Shown: positions 25,044 through 34,456, counted from the stretch's first letter. The stretch is 64,000 nucleotides of DNA from Ammoniphilus oxalaticus (GCF_003609605.1 NZ_MCHY01000007.1:124001-188000); one strand, 5' to 3'. The notes: generated by a model from the sequence alone, not told the origin. A program made the numbers and translations.

Positions 25044-26048
25044 CTATTCTTTCCCAACTATGACAGCATCTTGGGTTTGTTCAGGCGTCAGTTCAAGTCC
25101 TAATAATTCAGCAGTTTGTTCATGAATATACAATTGAACACCTTCGGGGAAAACGACAGGAATATCGCCGACTTTTTTGCCATTCAATATTTCAACCGCG
25201 ATTTGCCCTGCTTTGTATCCCATGTCATACTGCTCAAAACCGTAAGCGGCAAATGCGCCACGCTTCACAGAGTCTACGTCTCCGGCAAAGAAAGGAATTT
25301 GATGCTCGTTCGCTAGCTTAATAACAGACTCTAACGCGCTGGCTACGGTATTGTCTTGAAAATAAGCGAATGCATCGACTTGTCCAATGAGTGATTCCGC
25401 GGCTTGTTGAACTTCGGAGCTCCTAGAAGCGGAAGCTTTGACTGCCTCAAGTCCGAGCTCTTGCATATGTTTTTCAACAACGGCAAATGTTTGAACGGAA
25501 TTTTGTTCACCGGAATTATAGAGCACCCCTACCTTTTTTGCATTCGGATAGAAATCTTTAATCGCCTTTACTGCATGGTAAAAGTTATCTGGGTCCATGT
25601 CAGAAACACCCGTTACATTTCCGCCTGGTTTATCATAATCCGTCACCAAATTGGCATCCATTGGATCCGTCACAGCTGAGAAAACAACCGGAATGTCGGT
25701 TCCTTCCGCTGCCTTTACTGCGGATAAAGCGCTCGGCGTAGAAATAGCGAGTATTAAGTCGTTCTTGTCGCCGACCAACTTCTGCCCGATTGAGATGCTA
25801 TTGTTCATATCATCTTGGGCGTTTTGATAATCGATTAGAAGATTCTTTTTATTTTCATAACCGGCGTCTTTCAAAGCGGCTATGAAACCTCTCCTATTTT
25901 CATCCAAAGATGGATGCTCGACAATCTGTGTAATTCCAATTTTGACCATCTCGGACTTGCCTGTTTCGTCCTCTGTTTGTGTTTCATTTGAACTACAACC
26001 CGTTAGTAATAATAATGCTGCGCATGATGCTGCAAAAAACTTTCTCAT
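25044..26048 (-). CDS. ABC transporter substrate-binding lipoprotein (TrpX/PF04392 type)
   Basis: 334-aa extracellular lipoprotein. The signal ends in the lipobox LLLTGCSS; the mature part opens VKIGITQIVEHPSLDENRRG, the hallmark of the tryptophan/tyrosine ABC binding-protein family, and two Rossmann-like lobes follow. ATG 26048 follows GAGGAGG. The permease and ATPase genes that usually lie next to it are missing in both directions, so this is an orphan copy. The ligand may be an aromatic amino acid, which is inferred from the family only. Confidence 0.85.
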   Translation of the reverse strand: MRKFFAASCAALLLLTGCSSNETQTEDETGKSEMVKIGITQIVEHPSLDENRRGFIAALKDAGYENKKNLLIDYQNAQDDMNNSISIGQKLVGDKNDLILAISTPSALSAVKAAEGTDIPVVFSAVTDPMDANLVTDYDKPGGNVTGVSDMDPDNFYHAVKAIKDFYPNAKKVGVLYNSGEQNSVQTFAVVEKHMQELGLEAVKASASRSSEVQQAAESLIGQVDAFAYFQDNTVASALESVIKLANEHQIPFFAGDVDSVKRGAFAAYGFEQYDMGYKAGQIAVEILNGKKVGDIPVVFPEGVQLYIHEQTAELLGLELTPEQTQDAVIVGKE

Positions 26049-26145
26049 CTCAAATGTTCCTCCTCGTCTCTTCTCTCTCAACTCAATTGCATTTCACAAT
26101 TATGATAGGAATTATATCCTAGTTATCTTAATTGATCAACTACTT

Positions 26146-26373
26146 TTAACGTAGGTCAGACGGCGGGTTCAGTTCCGCCCAATCCGCATAATTGCCGCTG
26201 CCCGCGCAGTCGAAGCATTCACCGACGGGATAGTATACGAATTCTGAAAGACCAATCGGATAATCGATCCCTCTTCCCGCGCATGTGGGACATTTGCCTT
26301 GCTCCCGCATGCGGGCCATCCGTTTTTCCTCTCGATCCCGACTCCACTGCATGATCCCATTTAATAGATCCAT
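26146..26373 (-). CDS. Small zinc-ribbon-like protein
   Basis: 75-aa protein with two CxxC knuckles, KCPTCAGRG and ECFDCAGSG, resembling the DnaJ-type zinc motif (CxxCxGxG), after a short basic N-terminal helix. It probably binds one zinc ion. ATG 26373 follows AGAGGTGG. The function is unknown; the gene lies between the binding protein gene and the BASS transporter gene, on the same strand. Confidence 0.75.
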   Translation of the reverse strand: MDLLNGIMQWSRDREEKRMARMREQGKCPTCAGRGIDYPIGLSEFVYYPVGECFDCAGSGNYADWAELNPPSDLR

Positions 26374-26433
26374 CTATTTCCACCTCTTGCTTTTTGTTCT
26401 TAGCATGTAGAAATAGGAGGAAAATATGCATGG

Positions 26434-27396
26434 TCAAGGGGAAGCCGTTGCTTTCCTTCCTTTATCTGGGCGAAGCCGAAGGAAACGACCTGCCAAAGAA
26501 GCTAACACTTGTTGGAAAACCATCGCTAACACAACGGGAATCGATACTTCATATGGAAAATAGGCGATGGCGATGACGGCGCCTGTTGTAATATTCCTCA
26601 TCCCCCCGCAAAATGTAAGCGTCACAATCTCCTCCCGCTTCCAGTTCAATAGTTTGCCGATTAGACGACTACATAGATAGCCGATGAACGCAATCGCCCC
26701 AACGGCAGCGGCAATGATCAACAACTTCTTGTTTATCGGAAAAATATAGGGAGCAATTGCAGAGCTATTGACCATTACCACAAAGTTCAAGCCGACTTTT
26801 GTGAAAGGAGCAAGAACGGGACCGACTTTTTGGGGGATCGCGCCAATACTCACTTCATTAAGTAACATGCCGAATAAGGAGGGCAAGCCAATCATAAACA
26901 ATAGCCCTTTCATCATCTCAAGGCTATTAATCATTACTAATTTTCCGACGAATAGGGAAAGAAGATAAGGAACAAGCAGAGGGGCTAGCAACGTATCGAT
27001 TAAAATGATCGTCAATGCTAACACCTGATTTCCTTTATAAATAGAAACCCATATAAAACTAGTCACCCCTGTGGGAATAATCATCCCCAGAATGAGTCCT
27101 GTCATCGTTAGCGGATCGTCGGCAAACAGTAATTTTCCGGTCCCCCATGCAACGAGCGGCATCCATAGGTGCAAGATAAAAAATGTGACTAGAATAGGCC
27201 ACGGATGAGCGATTACCCGTCCGAAGCTTTTTAAATCAGAGTTCATTCCCCCTGAAAATGTCATGATGGCAAATACCCACGGGATCAAAAATGGCAAAGA
27301 TGTAAAGTAGTCGCTGAAAAGGATCCCGATTACGACGCTGAGCGGGGTGAATATCGGCATTCCCTTCTCCAATACGTGATTTATTTTTACAAACAA
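26434..27396 (-). CDS. Bile acid:sodium symporter family (BASS) transporter
   Basis: 320-aa membrane protein with nine to ten hydrophobic segments. The family motifs GGMNSDLKSFGR, GMIIPTGVTSF and TLTFCGGMRNITTGAVIA place it in the BASS family, whose bacterial members move organic anions such as pantoate, 2-keto acids or taurine with Na+. TTG 27396 follows CGAGGAG by six bases and starts at the first hydrophobic region; the upstream in-frame start at 27438 has no ribosome site. It is divergent from the gene at 27533 over a 37-bp palindrome. Confidence 0.84.
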   Translation of the reverse strand: MFVKINHVLEKGMPIFTPLSVVIGILFSDYFTSLPFLIPWVFAIMTFSGGMNSDLKSFGRVIAHPWPILVTFFILHLWMPLVAWGTGKLLFADDPLTMTGLILGMIIPTGVTSFIWVSIYKGNQVLALTIILIDTLLAPLLVPYLLSLFVGKLVMINSLEMMKGLLFMIGLPSLFGMLLNEVSIGAIPQKVGPVLAPFTKVGLNFVVMVNSSAIAPYIFPINKKLLIIAAAVGAIAFIGYLCSRLIGKLLNWKREEIVTLTFCGGMRNITTGAVIAIAYFPYEVSIPVVLAMVFQQVLASLAGRFLRLRPDKGRKATASP

Positions 27397-27438
27397 TCTC
27401 TTTTCTCCTCGAACGCTAAATTTGTTTGATTGTACCAC

Positions 27439-27475
27439 ATTTCAACCATGGACATTTAATGTCCATGGTTGAAAT
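27439..27475. promoter_or_regulatory. 37-bp perfect palindrome in a divergent promoter region
   Basis: Two 18-bp arms, ATTTCAACCATGGACATT and its complement, around a single central base (27457). The right arm holds TTGAAA, which with a 17-bp spacer and TAAAAT at 27492 makes a good plus-strand promoter. In the mirrored orientation the left arm overlies the BASS gene promoter region (TACAAT nearby). The position suits a shared operator. Confidence 0.65.
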
Positions 27476-27532
27476 AAAAGTCCCAATGCTGTAAAATAAG
27501 TTTTAATTCAAATTTAAGTGGGGGGAATCCGA

Positions 27533-27778
27533 ATGTATTATAATACCGATGACCAGTTTGAGGTTGAATATTTTGACAAAGAGGATTACGAAGAGGCTCG
27601 GCGTAAGGATTCAGCTAAACTCCACCGAGCCACGATCCAAATGATGGAGAAGCGTTACAGCTGTTCTTACCCGGAGTTCATTATGCAAGCGAAGTCTCCA
27701 GAGCAAAGATCCGCTTTGCAACAATGGTCATTAGCGATCCGCTATTTGGCCAGATACGATGAAAAATTATATGTTTAA
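27533..27778 (+). CDS. Small conserved-looking acidic protein, 81 aa
   Basis: 81-aa soluble protein starting MYYNTDDQFEVEYFDKED, tyrosine-rich and acidic at the N-terminus and helical at the C-terminus. ATG 27533 follows GTGGGGGG. No family is recognised. A terminator follows, so it is monocistronic under the promoter described at the palindrome. Confidence 0.62.
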   Translation: MYYNTDDQFEVEYFDKEDYEEARRKDSAKLHRATIQMMEKRYSCSYPEFIMQAKSPEQRSALQQWSLAIRYLARYDEKLYV

Positions 27779-27821
27779 TCCTTCGATATGAGAACGACAT
27801 GTTACATTTCATTCATATAAT

Positions 27822-27873
27822 AAAAGGCTGTAAGCGCGGTGATGATACTCACTGGTTTACAGCCTTTCTTTTA
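27822..27873. terminator. Bidirectional terminator
   Basis: Arms AAAAGGCTGTAA and TTACAGCCTTT, with A- and T-rich flanks, between the 81-aa protein gene and the GDYXXLXY gene. Confidence 0.78.
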
Positions 27874-28656
27874 TCTTTTTTCCTCGAGTATATCGCCGCT
27901 TATTGCGTCAACAATAACAGCGAACATATCATTTGATGGCTGCTCCGATTGAACAAGTGTCGATTCGACCTCTATAATCCATACGGATCGCTCTCGATCT
28001 TGATAACGGTCTGCTAACGAGGAGCGAATGATCTCATAGTCGCGTCCATGCTGTTGTCTATTTAGGTAGGATATGACGCGTTGGTGAGCCTCATCTTCAC
28101 TGATCAAGTCGACGGCGTTAAAAGAAAGTTTAGAAATCGATTTGCCCCATGTCGTCACTTTCACGAGGACATCAAACTGTCCTCTTTTGTTTTCGATCTC
28201 CATTCCTTCTCCTTCAGGAACATAATAGCGTTCAATGCCGTAGATCGCGCGAATAGAGCGGATCGCGGACGGATCCTCTTGTTTGTCCCGCCAATCCCTT
28301 AGAACGTAATCCACCCTTCCTTTCATCATATGTTCGTCCGCCGCAAGTTTCGGTTTTTCAAGATGCGCAGAAACTACGCGATCATAGTTCCCTTCTCGTT
28401 TCAACACCGTATAGACTGTAGCTCCTTTTTTCGGCGCGGCGCCTTCAGGGAAAAGGCGGATATCAAGTTCACTCATTTCATAATTTAAGATCACATAATC
28501 TCCATAGAAAACGTCGCGCGGATCGACAGGCGCTGTTTTAAGTCTAATTTCATCCCCTGTTTTCGAAATGAAAAGCTGGGCGCCTACGATCAACAACAGT
28601 ACAAGAACTTGAATACCTATCACTAAGAAGATCTTATTTTTGTTTGTTTTCGCCAT
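27871..28656 (-). CDS. GDYXXLXY domain protein
   Basis: 261-aa membrane-anchored protein with a single N-terminal membrane helix (residues 8-28). The name-giving motif reads GDYVILNY near residue 53, preceded by DPRDVFYG. The C-terminal part contains a second region with a ‘DAISGDIL’ PepSY-like ending. The family is always found with DUF2157 membrane proteins, as here (one base apart). The molecular role is not known. Start 28656 follows GAGGGGGCG. Confidence 0.88.
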   Translation of the reverse strand: MAKTNKNKIFLVIGIQVLVLLLIVGAQLFISKTGDEIRLKTAPVDPRDVFYGDYVILNYEMSELDIRLFPEGAAPKKGATVYTVLKREGNYDRVVSAHLEKPKLAADEHMMKGRVDYVLRDWRDKQEDPSAIRSIRAIYGIERYYVPEGEGMEIENKRGQFDVLVKVTTWGKSISKLSFNAVDLISEDEAHQRVISYLNRQQHGRDYEIIRSSLADRYQDRERSVWIIEVESTLVQSEQPSNDMFAVIVDAISGDILEEKR

Positions 28657-28657
28657 C

Positions 28658-29851
28658 TCATTCGCCCCCTCTGACTAGCCAGCGATTTCGTCTGCGCAAA
28701 ATCCAATGAATCATGAATAACAATGCCCCGCCAAATAAGAAGAAAATGGATTTATCAAGAAAAGCCCAAGCTAATTGAAAATATCCGACGACACTGCTGA
28801 TGAGGAACATGATTACACCGAGATTTGCTTTCCAAGCATGTCGCTCTTCGTCTCCAATGTAGATTAAGAACGATGCGTATACAAACATGCTGATTAAATA
28901 AATGAACCCTCCAAACGAAAGATAGAACAAAGGAAGGAACAAAAGGATTGGCGTCCATTTCCACACATCTCGCTTAATCTTCCATCCAGCTAACAGTAAC
29001 AATAAGAAATAAACAATCGCAAATGTAATCGGGTTTGGAAAGAACTCCTCATATTCGTAACTAAAATCATGTAGAAAGACCATAAATACAGCAAATCCAA
29101 AACCGAATACAATCGGTCCGACATGAAAGCCATGCGCAACAGGGCGTTCGCCTAACCATAGTCCGAACGCGTACAAGATGAACGGAATCAGACTAACCCA
29201 AGCCCAAGGCAGTTGTTGTTCAATGAGTAAAAACAGCATTTGTAGGCCTAGCAGGTTGACCAAGATGAAACCAAACGAAACCTTTTTCCCTTTGAAGGCG
29301 TAATACCCTAACCCTACTATGGTAATGGCAAACAACAGGTAACTCATCTGACCAAAGGAGGTCATTGCATACACTTGCCCCGCGAATATCAAGGCGCTTG
29401 CTAAATAAAAAAAGAAGGAGCGACGGAGTAAATACAGCAATCCAACCGCGGCTAACGACCATAAGACAAACAGACGCGCGTCATAAGCGATTAAATGATA
29501 CATCTGTCCAATTAGGATCATACTTCCCCCAAACGTGATGACGCCAAGTCCTAATAAGCCTTGCCCAACCCATTGATGACCCTTGTTGTAGAAGGAAAAT
29601 CCAAATGAATAAAAACCAGTCATTGTGACTATCAAGATCATCAATCTGACTAGATGAGATAATCCAGCCCAATTGGAGGCGACGAATGTCAGTAAACTAA
29701 GTCCAATCAGAATGGAAGCCAACACGGGCAATAGTTGCATTCGCCGTTGATGCGGCGGATATAGATTAATAATTTCCTCGAATTGTTCGGACGTTATGAT
29801 TTGTTGATTGACCCAGTTCGGGCCCTCTTGTTCAAGCCATTTTCTATTCAT
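28658..29851 (-). CDS. DUF2157 multi-pass membrane protein
   Basis: 397-aa protein with about a dozen hydrophobic segments after a short soluble N-terminus (LEQEGPNWVNQQIITSEQFEEI shows the helix typical of DUF2157). It is translated with the GDYXXLXY protein. ATG 29851 follows AGAGGGG. Function unknown; a membrane complex of the two is a reasonable inference. Confidence 0.88.
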   Translation of the reverse strand: MNRKWLEQEGPNWVNQQIITSEQFEEIINLYPPHQRRMQLLPVLASILIGLSLLTFVASNWAGLSHLVRLMILIVTMTGFYSFGFSFYNKGHQWVGQGLLGLGVITFGGSMILIGQMYHLIAYDARLFVLWSLAAVGLLYLLRRSFFFYLASALIFAGQVYAMTSFGQMSYLLFAITIVGLGYYAFKGKKVSFGFILVNLLGLQMLFLLIEQQLPWAWVSLIPFILYAFGLWLGERPVAHGFHVGPIVFGFGFAVFMVFLHDFSYEYEEFFPNPITFAIVYFLLLLLAGWKIKRDVWKWTPILLFLPLFYLSFGGFIYLISMFVYASFLIYIGDEERHAWKANLGVIMFLISSVVGYFQLAWAFLDKSIFFLFGGALLFMIHWILRRRNRWLVRGGE

Positions 29852-30039
29852 GGTATCCCCTCTTTTCATACCCTTTGACATTTAACTCTTTCCTTATAAT
29901 CTATTGTACGAATTTCCCAGTGGTTTCAAAAGTACCAATATTTTATAGTACCCTTCTTTCGGGATAAATTGACCGAATGGGCAATTTTGACTATGATAAG
30001 TTAATGTTTTAATTAAGGAAGTGAGGGGGGCAAGGTAAG

Positions 30040-31440
30040 TTGGACAAATATCAGCGCAATATCTTGCTGGCGTTATTGATCGCAACTTTTTTATCGGCGA
30101 TTGAAGTCACCATTGTCAGTACGGCGATGCCCGTCATCGTAAACCAATTGGGAGGTCTCGAACTAATTAGTTGGGTGTTTGCGATCTACCTGTTAACATC
30201 TGCAATTACAACCCCGATCTTTGGAAAACTATCTGACCTTTATGGACGAAAGGTGATCTTTATGGTCGGGACCACTATATTTTTGGTTGGGTCGATTCTA
30301 TGTGGTTTTTCACAAACGATGACCCAATTAATTTGGTTTCGCGCGCTGCAAGGGTTGGGCGCAGGCGCCTTGATGCCTGTCACCTTTACGATCGTCGGCG
30401 ATATTTTCAATTTTGAACAACGCGCGAAAGCGCAAGGGTTAATTAGCTCCATGTGGGGGATTGCCGGTGTTTTCGGACCGCTTGTCGGTGGTTTCTTTGT
30501 CGATTATTTATCATGGCATTGGATCTTTTTCATCAACATTCCGTTTGGAATCTTATCGATGTGGATGATCGGGGCGTTCCTAAAGGAAGACATCGTGAAA
30601 AAGAAGCAAAAAATTGATTATGGCGGAGCGATCACTTTTATGGTAGGAATGACGGCCCTTTTGTACGCGTTGCTGTCTGGCGGGAACGAATGGGATTGGA
30701 ACTCGCTTCCTATTTATAGTTTGTTCATCGTAGCTGTGTTCTTTCTAATCCTATTTACGTGGATTCAATTAAAACACCCAGATCCGCTTATCCCGTTTAA
30801 ACTGTTTAAGATTAGAGATCTGGCTGTTTCTAACTTAATTAGCTTTTTGACATCGGGGATATTGATTGGATTAACGGCCTATATGCCATTGTGGGTGCAA
30901 GGAGTACTTTCGCTTGGCGCAACAGCATCTGGCCTAACCTTGACCCCTATGTCTATTGCCTGGCCATTGGGCGCCGTATTGTGCGGTAGAATCTTGGTTC
31001 GGTTTGGGGCTCGAAAGATGTCTCTATACGGTCTCTTGTTTATTTTAATCGGTACTGCGCCTCTTATGATCATCGGAATGAGCACGCCTAATCTGATATT
31101 GGTAGTGACGATGTTGATCGTTGGTTTTGGCTTTGGAATCGCGTTCACCGTCTTCACCGTCGTTGTTCAGTCTTCTGTCGAGTGGGAGTTACGCGGAGCG
31201 GCAGCATCTTCCAACACTTTTTTGCGGATACTCGGTCAGACACTTGGGATTGCGGTATTGGGAACAATTTTAAATCAACATATTGCTGGTTATTCAGAAG
31301 GACAAGTTCCCGCGGATGTTTTGGCGACGGGTATTCACATGATTTTTATTAGTTTAGCGGCGCTTGCGCTTGTTAGTTTGATTGCTGGTTTTTGGATTCC
31401 AAAACAGCAAGCCAACGAGGAAGACGCGCAAGTATCGTAA
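30040..31440 (+). CDS. MFS drug transporter, DHA2 family (14 segments)
   Basis: 466-aa proton-coupled exporter of the DHA2 (EmrB/QacA-like) family. Motif A reads [10 protein letters not shown], motif C is in GVFGPLVGG, and [12 protein letters not shown] is the family-typical loop after the fifth segment. TTG 30040 is preceded by GAGGGGGG at a longish distance. There is no adjacent TetR or MarR regulator, and the substrate is not predictable. A terminator follows. Confidence 0.9.
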   Translation: MDKYQRNILLALLIATFLSAIEVTIVSTAMPVIVNQLGGLELISWVFAIYLLTSAITTPIFGKLSDLYGRKVIFMVGTTIFLVGSILCGFSQTMTQLIWFRALQGLGAGALMPVTFTIVGDIFNFEQRAKAQGLISSMWGIAGVFGPLVGGFFVDYLSWHWIFFINIPFGILSMWMIGAFLKEDIVKKKQKIDYGGAITFMVGMTALLYALLSGGNEWDWNSLPIYSLFIVAVFFLILFTWIQLKHPDPLIPFKLFKIRDLAVSNLISFLTSGILIGLTAYMPLWVQGVLSLGATASGLTLTPMSIAWPLGAVLCGRILVRFGARKMSLYGLLFILIGTAPLMIIGMSTPNLILVVTMLIVGFGFGIAFTVFTVVVQSSVEWELRGAAASSNTFLRILGQTLGIAVLGTILNQHIAGYSEGQVPADVLATGIHMIFISLAALALVSLIAGFWIPKQQANEEDAQVS

Positions 31441-31441
31441 A

Positions 31442-31505
31442 AAAAAGCTGACACAGAACGCGACAAACCAACATTTTTGGGTCTGAAACGTTTAGGTCAG
31501 CTTAT
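31442..31505. terminator. Terminator between MFS and NlpC genes
   Basis: AAGCTGAC pairs with GGTCAGCTT, with further AGAACG/CGTTT pairing inside and AT-rich flanks. Confidence 0.6.
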
Positions 31506-31513
31506 TTACTTAC

Positions 31514-32413
31514 TTATTTAAGCGGGCTACCACCTGCAATGAAGCGATAGTCCCAATGTCTGGCAATCGTATCGACTCGTACCCCGCCAGAATCTTTTGA
31601 ATACGTGTGAAGCACTTTTCCATCCCCCATATAGATACCATTGTGTCCAATCGATGAACGATTTTTTTCATAAAGGTCTTTGCTTGTCCCGCGATACGGC
31701 ATGAAAAACATAATATCCCCGACCTTCAAATCACGCCAATCCGTCTTAAATGAGACACCATTCTTTACCATGTTTTGATATTGCGATGTCGCCCCACCGC
31801 GTCCAATATCGATTCCTGTCGCATCTAAATAAGCTTGACGCGTAAAAGCGGAACAATCAAATGTCTTTGTGCTGCTTCGACTTGAGCCATATTCATACGG
31901 GGTTCCTAAATACTTCTTCCCCGCCTTGATGACTGCTTCACGCTGCTGTGATGCGGATGGCTCTTGTTTTGGCGGCTTGACTTCCTCAGCCGCATAGCGT
32001 CGCAATCCAACAAAGTTGTTTTGAACGATTCGATCATTAATCGAGAACACTTTTACACTGCCATAAGGTTTGTAGGCGATCGCGATTTGGTTGTTGCCAA
32101 GATAGACTCCCGCGGCAAATAAATCTTTTGAACTGTTTCCAAAAAAGGCGATATCACCTGATTTGATTTGTGAGGTTGAAACGGATTTTCCTTGTTGATA
32201 AAGAGTTGAAAGACTGCTTGATGATTTAATACCCGAATCTTTTAGTGTGTAGAAAATAAAATCGCCCGCTGTATAGTTGGTTAGTGAATAGCCTATGTAC
32301 TTTTGCGCTGATTTGGCGATCGGTTGAGAAGCGGCTGCCGCCTGCGCGGGACTTAACGAGGAAAAAGCAAGCAATCCTGCCAGTGTTAAACTTAAAACAG
32401 TGATTTTCTTCAT
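31514..32413 (-). CDS. Secreted NlpC/P60 peptidoglycan hydrolase with a degenerate first domain
   Basis: 299-aa exported protein with a signal peptide (cleavage after AQA near residue 26). The C-terminal NlpC/P60 domain (about 155-299) is complete: catalytic Cys in FDCSAFTRQAYL, His in IGHNGIYMGDG and the third polar residue in the ‘HTYSKDSG’ region. Residues 35-140 look like a second, weaker copy (YIGYSLTNYTAGDFIF, GDIAFFGNSS, AGVYLGNNQ) lacking the catalytic Cys and His, so it is probably a binding domain. ATG 32413 (MKKITV) has GGGGGA nine bases upstream; the ATG at 32422 is too close to it. It cleaves D-gamma-glutamyl-diamino acid bonds by family. Confidence 0.87.
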   Translation of the reverse strand: MKKITVLSLTLAGLLAFSSLSPAQAAAASQPIAKSAQKYIGYSLTNYTAGDFIFYTLKDSGIKSSSSLSTLYQQGKSVSTSQIKSGDIAFFGNSSKDLFAAGVYLGNNQIAIAYKPYGSVKVFSINDRIVQNNFVGLRRYAAEEVKPPKQEPSASQQREAVIKAGKKYLGTPYEYGSSRSSTKTFDCSAFTRQAYLDATGIDIGRGGATSQYQNMVKNGVSFKTDWRDLKVGDIMFFMPYRGTSKDLYEKNRSSIGHNGIYMGDGKVLHTYSKDSGGVRVDTIARHWDYRFIAGGSPLK

Positions 32414-32565
32414 CTTATTCATTCCCCCAATTTCTTGTTTACTTAAACTTTGGCATGTTTGGAATTAGTTCCCTGCCAAATTAAATCTACCAGAGGGAAA
32501 ATAAGGAGTCTAGCGGTAAAATATGATAGATTACCCAGAAAATGTAACAATATATTTTTGTAAGT

Positions 32566-32602
32566 AAAAAAGAAGGGATTAGCCGATTAAGGCTCTCCCT
32601 TC
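32566..32602 (-). terminator. Terminator after the Dabb gene
   Basis: Minus-strand arms AAGGGA..AGCC and GGCT..TCCCTT, followed by CTTTTTT. Confidence 0.75.
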
Positions 32603-32617
32603 CTCATGTAACAGATG

Positions 32618-32911
32618 TTAAATTACAAAATCTACGCCGATACTATCTAGTCTGCCAACTTCTTTAATATAAGCTGCAACTGCGCCATGTTCGGCGCTCG
32701 CTTCATACGTTTCCAACGCGTTCTGATCCGAAAAACGAACATTTAAAATGAGCTGATATTCTTGATTTCGCTTGGAAACATTACGTCCTGCATGAATTTC
32801 AGCAATACCCGGCAACTGGCTTTCCAATGCTTTAAAACGAGTAATGACTTCCTGATACTGTTCTTCTGTTGTTTTATCTGAAAATTTTAATAGAACAACC
32901 CGATTAATCAC
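32618..32911 (-). CDS. Dabb-family stress-responsive A/B barrel protein
   Basis: 97-aa dimeric alpha/beta-barrel protein. The opening INRVVLLKFSD, the central ‘GIAEIHAGRNVS’ strand and the AYIKEVGRLDS ending match the Dabb family. GTG 32911 follows GGAGAGGGAT. Members include stress proteins and small cyclases; nothing in the context shows which. Confidence 0.85.
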   Translation of the reverse strand: MINRVVLLKFSDKTTEEQYQEVITRFKALESQLPGIAEIHAGRNVSKRNQEYQLILNVRFSDQNALETYEASAEHGAVAAYIKEVGRLDSIGVDFVI

Positions 32912-33006
32912 AGGATCCCTCTCCTTCTTTTATGTCTCATGGTATGCGCTCCATTTTACCTGAATTTCATAAGACAAGAAAGAGAGCAAGAGGTTAGTAT
33001 GATTTA

Positions 33007-33840
33007 TTAGTCATCATCGTCATCGTCATCATCATTTGCATATTTTTCTTTATACTTTACTTTGCGATCCGCTTTGTTTTCGATCTCAAGCTCGACTTCT
33101 CTTCCATTGCTGAATTCAATTTCCACTTCCAATTCCCTGAATCCATGTTCAAGTTGAAACGCGGCAATGACTCTCTCTGCTAACTCTTGTTTATCCATCT
33201 GTGGGTTGATGCCCAATTTTTTAATGAATGCTTCTACTTCCGCTGCGTTACGATAGCCGTTCTTTTTAGCTTTTTGTTTGCCTTTTACTTCCCATTTGCT
33301 CTCGACTTCCCCATCTTTGTTTTTATACTTTAGCTGATATTTGTGGCCAGGCTGAACCTTTAGTTCGATTTCTAATTCTCGTATTGAAGCGAGGTCCGTT
33401 TGGGAATCAGCCGCGCGGCGTATCGGAATCTCCTTTACGATGGGTTTTTCCACTTGTTCTTCCGCTTGTTTCGTGACAGGCTCAGTCGTTACAGCTTTAA
33501 CCGCAACGGTATTTGGAGTTGAATCAGCATTCTCTCTGTGAGAAGCCGCGACGACATAACGAACTTTTTGGTCTGAGTTCAGTAAAACTTTTAGATCATC
33601 ATCCATCAATAGAGCGGATAATTGGGTCTTCTGATTATCCCGATAAATGATTGTGTCCGCGTCAACCGTAAATTCTCGACTATTTTTCCCATCGTATATG
33701 GTTAGCTGCCGATTATTTTCATCCAGCGCCGTTAATGTTCCAACGACTTCGGAACTAGATGATGCGAATGACAACCATGTGAAAGATACGATTAGGGTAA
33801 AGACGACGCCAATAGACATGTAAGCCATTTTTTGCTTCAA
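33007..33840 (-). CDS. Membrane-anchored YusW-like protein with poly-Asp tail
   Basis: 277-aa protein with one N-terminal membrane helix (about residues 5-25) and an extracellular part of two units: residues about 30-95, a strand-rich domain (VVGTLTALDENNRQLTIYDG), and residues about 160-265, a YusW-like region of repeated charged strands (IRELEIELKVQPG, FRELEVEIEFSNG). The last eight residues are all Asp. TTG 33840 follows AAAGGAGGG by ten bases; an upstream in-frame ATG (33885) would put this ribosome site inside the gene. Function unknown. Confidence 0.72.
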   Translation of the reverse strand: MKQKMAYMSIGVVFTLIVSFTWLSFASSSSEVVGTLTALDENNRQLTIYDGKNSREFTVDADTIIYRDNQKTQLSALLMDDDLKVLLNSDQKVRYVVAASHRENADSTPNTVAVKAVTTEPVTKQAEEQVEKPIVKEIPIRRAADSQTDLASIRELEIELKVQPGHKYQLKYKNKDGEVESKWEVKGKQKAKKNGYRNAAEVEAFIKKLGINPQMDKQELAERVIAAFQLEHGFRELEVEIEFSNGREVELEIENKADRKVKYKEKYANDDDDDDDD

Positions 33841-33924
33841 AGTAAAATCTCCCTCCTTTAGGTCTCTTATAACATACGTATCCATTCCATGATTTACTAG
33901 GGTCGGAAGATCAATAAAATAATA

Positions 33925-33959
33925 AAAAAGAGCAAACTCAGATGAGAGTTGCTCTTTTG
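33925..33959. terminator. Bidirectional terminator
   Basis: AAAAGAGCAA and TTGCTCTTTT arms with an inner CTC/GAG pairing. Confidence 0.75.
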
Positions 33960-33962
33960 AAC

Positions 33963-34292
33963 TTATTCGTTGTCTTTGTGGTATTTTTTATGTTCCCACT
34001 TCGGAATGAAACCGTTTTGTTCTAATTTTTCGTATTTCTTATCTAACATGGCATCTATTTTCTCTCCCTTGTCTTTGGAGAAGACACCGAATTCTACATA
34101 TTTAGCTACAACTTTCTTATGTTGCTCGATCATCTTTTTATGCAGTTTTGCAAGCTCTTGTTGTTGTTGCTCTGTTAATTGAACAGTTTCGTTCACTCCG
34201 CTCTCTTCTGCTTGAATCAAGGCCCCGCCACCGAAACTGAGTGATCCGGTGAAAAAGGCCATTGCTAAAACAAAACGCCCCAATTTTGACAT
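33963..34292 (-). CDS. Secreted DUF2680/YckD-like protein
   Basis: 109-aa protein with a signal peptide (cleavage after IQA near residue 27) and a mature part made of two amphipathic helices rich in Lys and Gln, ‘LTEQQQQELAKLHKKMIEQHK’ shortened here, followed by VEFGVFSKDKGEKIDAML. This matches the YckD/DUF2680 family of small exported proteins. Function unknown. It ends in its own terminator. Confidence 0.75.
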   Translation of the reverse strand: MSKLGRFVLAMAFFTGSLSFGGGALIQAEESGVNETVQLTEQQQQELAKLHKKMIEQHKKVVAKYVEFGVFSKDKGEKIDAMLDKKYEKLEQNGFIPKWEHKKYHKDNE

Positions 34293-34400
34293 ACGTTGTC
34301 GCTCCTTTTTTTAATAATAATGGACTTCCATCCTAGTTTTGCTTCTTTTGCTTTATTTATGTATCACGTTAAACAAATTAAGTAAGCCTACCGCGTAAGC

Positions 34401-34428
34401 AAAAAAGGATTGCCTGCGCGGCAATCCA
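34401..34428 (-). terminator. Terminator after bioY
   Basis: Minus-strand arms GGATTGCC and GGCAATCC around five bases, followed by T6. Confidence 0.85.
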
Positions 34429-34456
34429 AACTCCATCTTTATGTAAATTAAATGAA

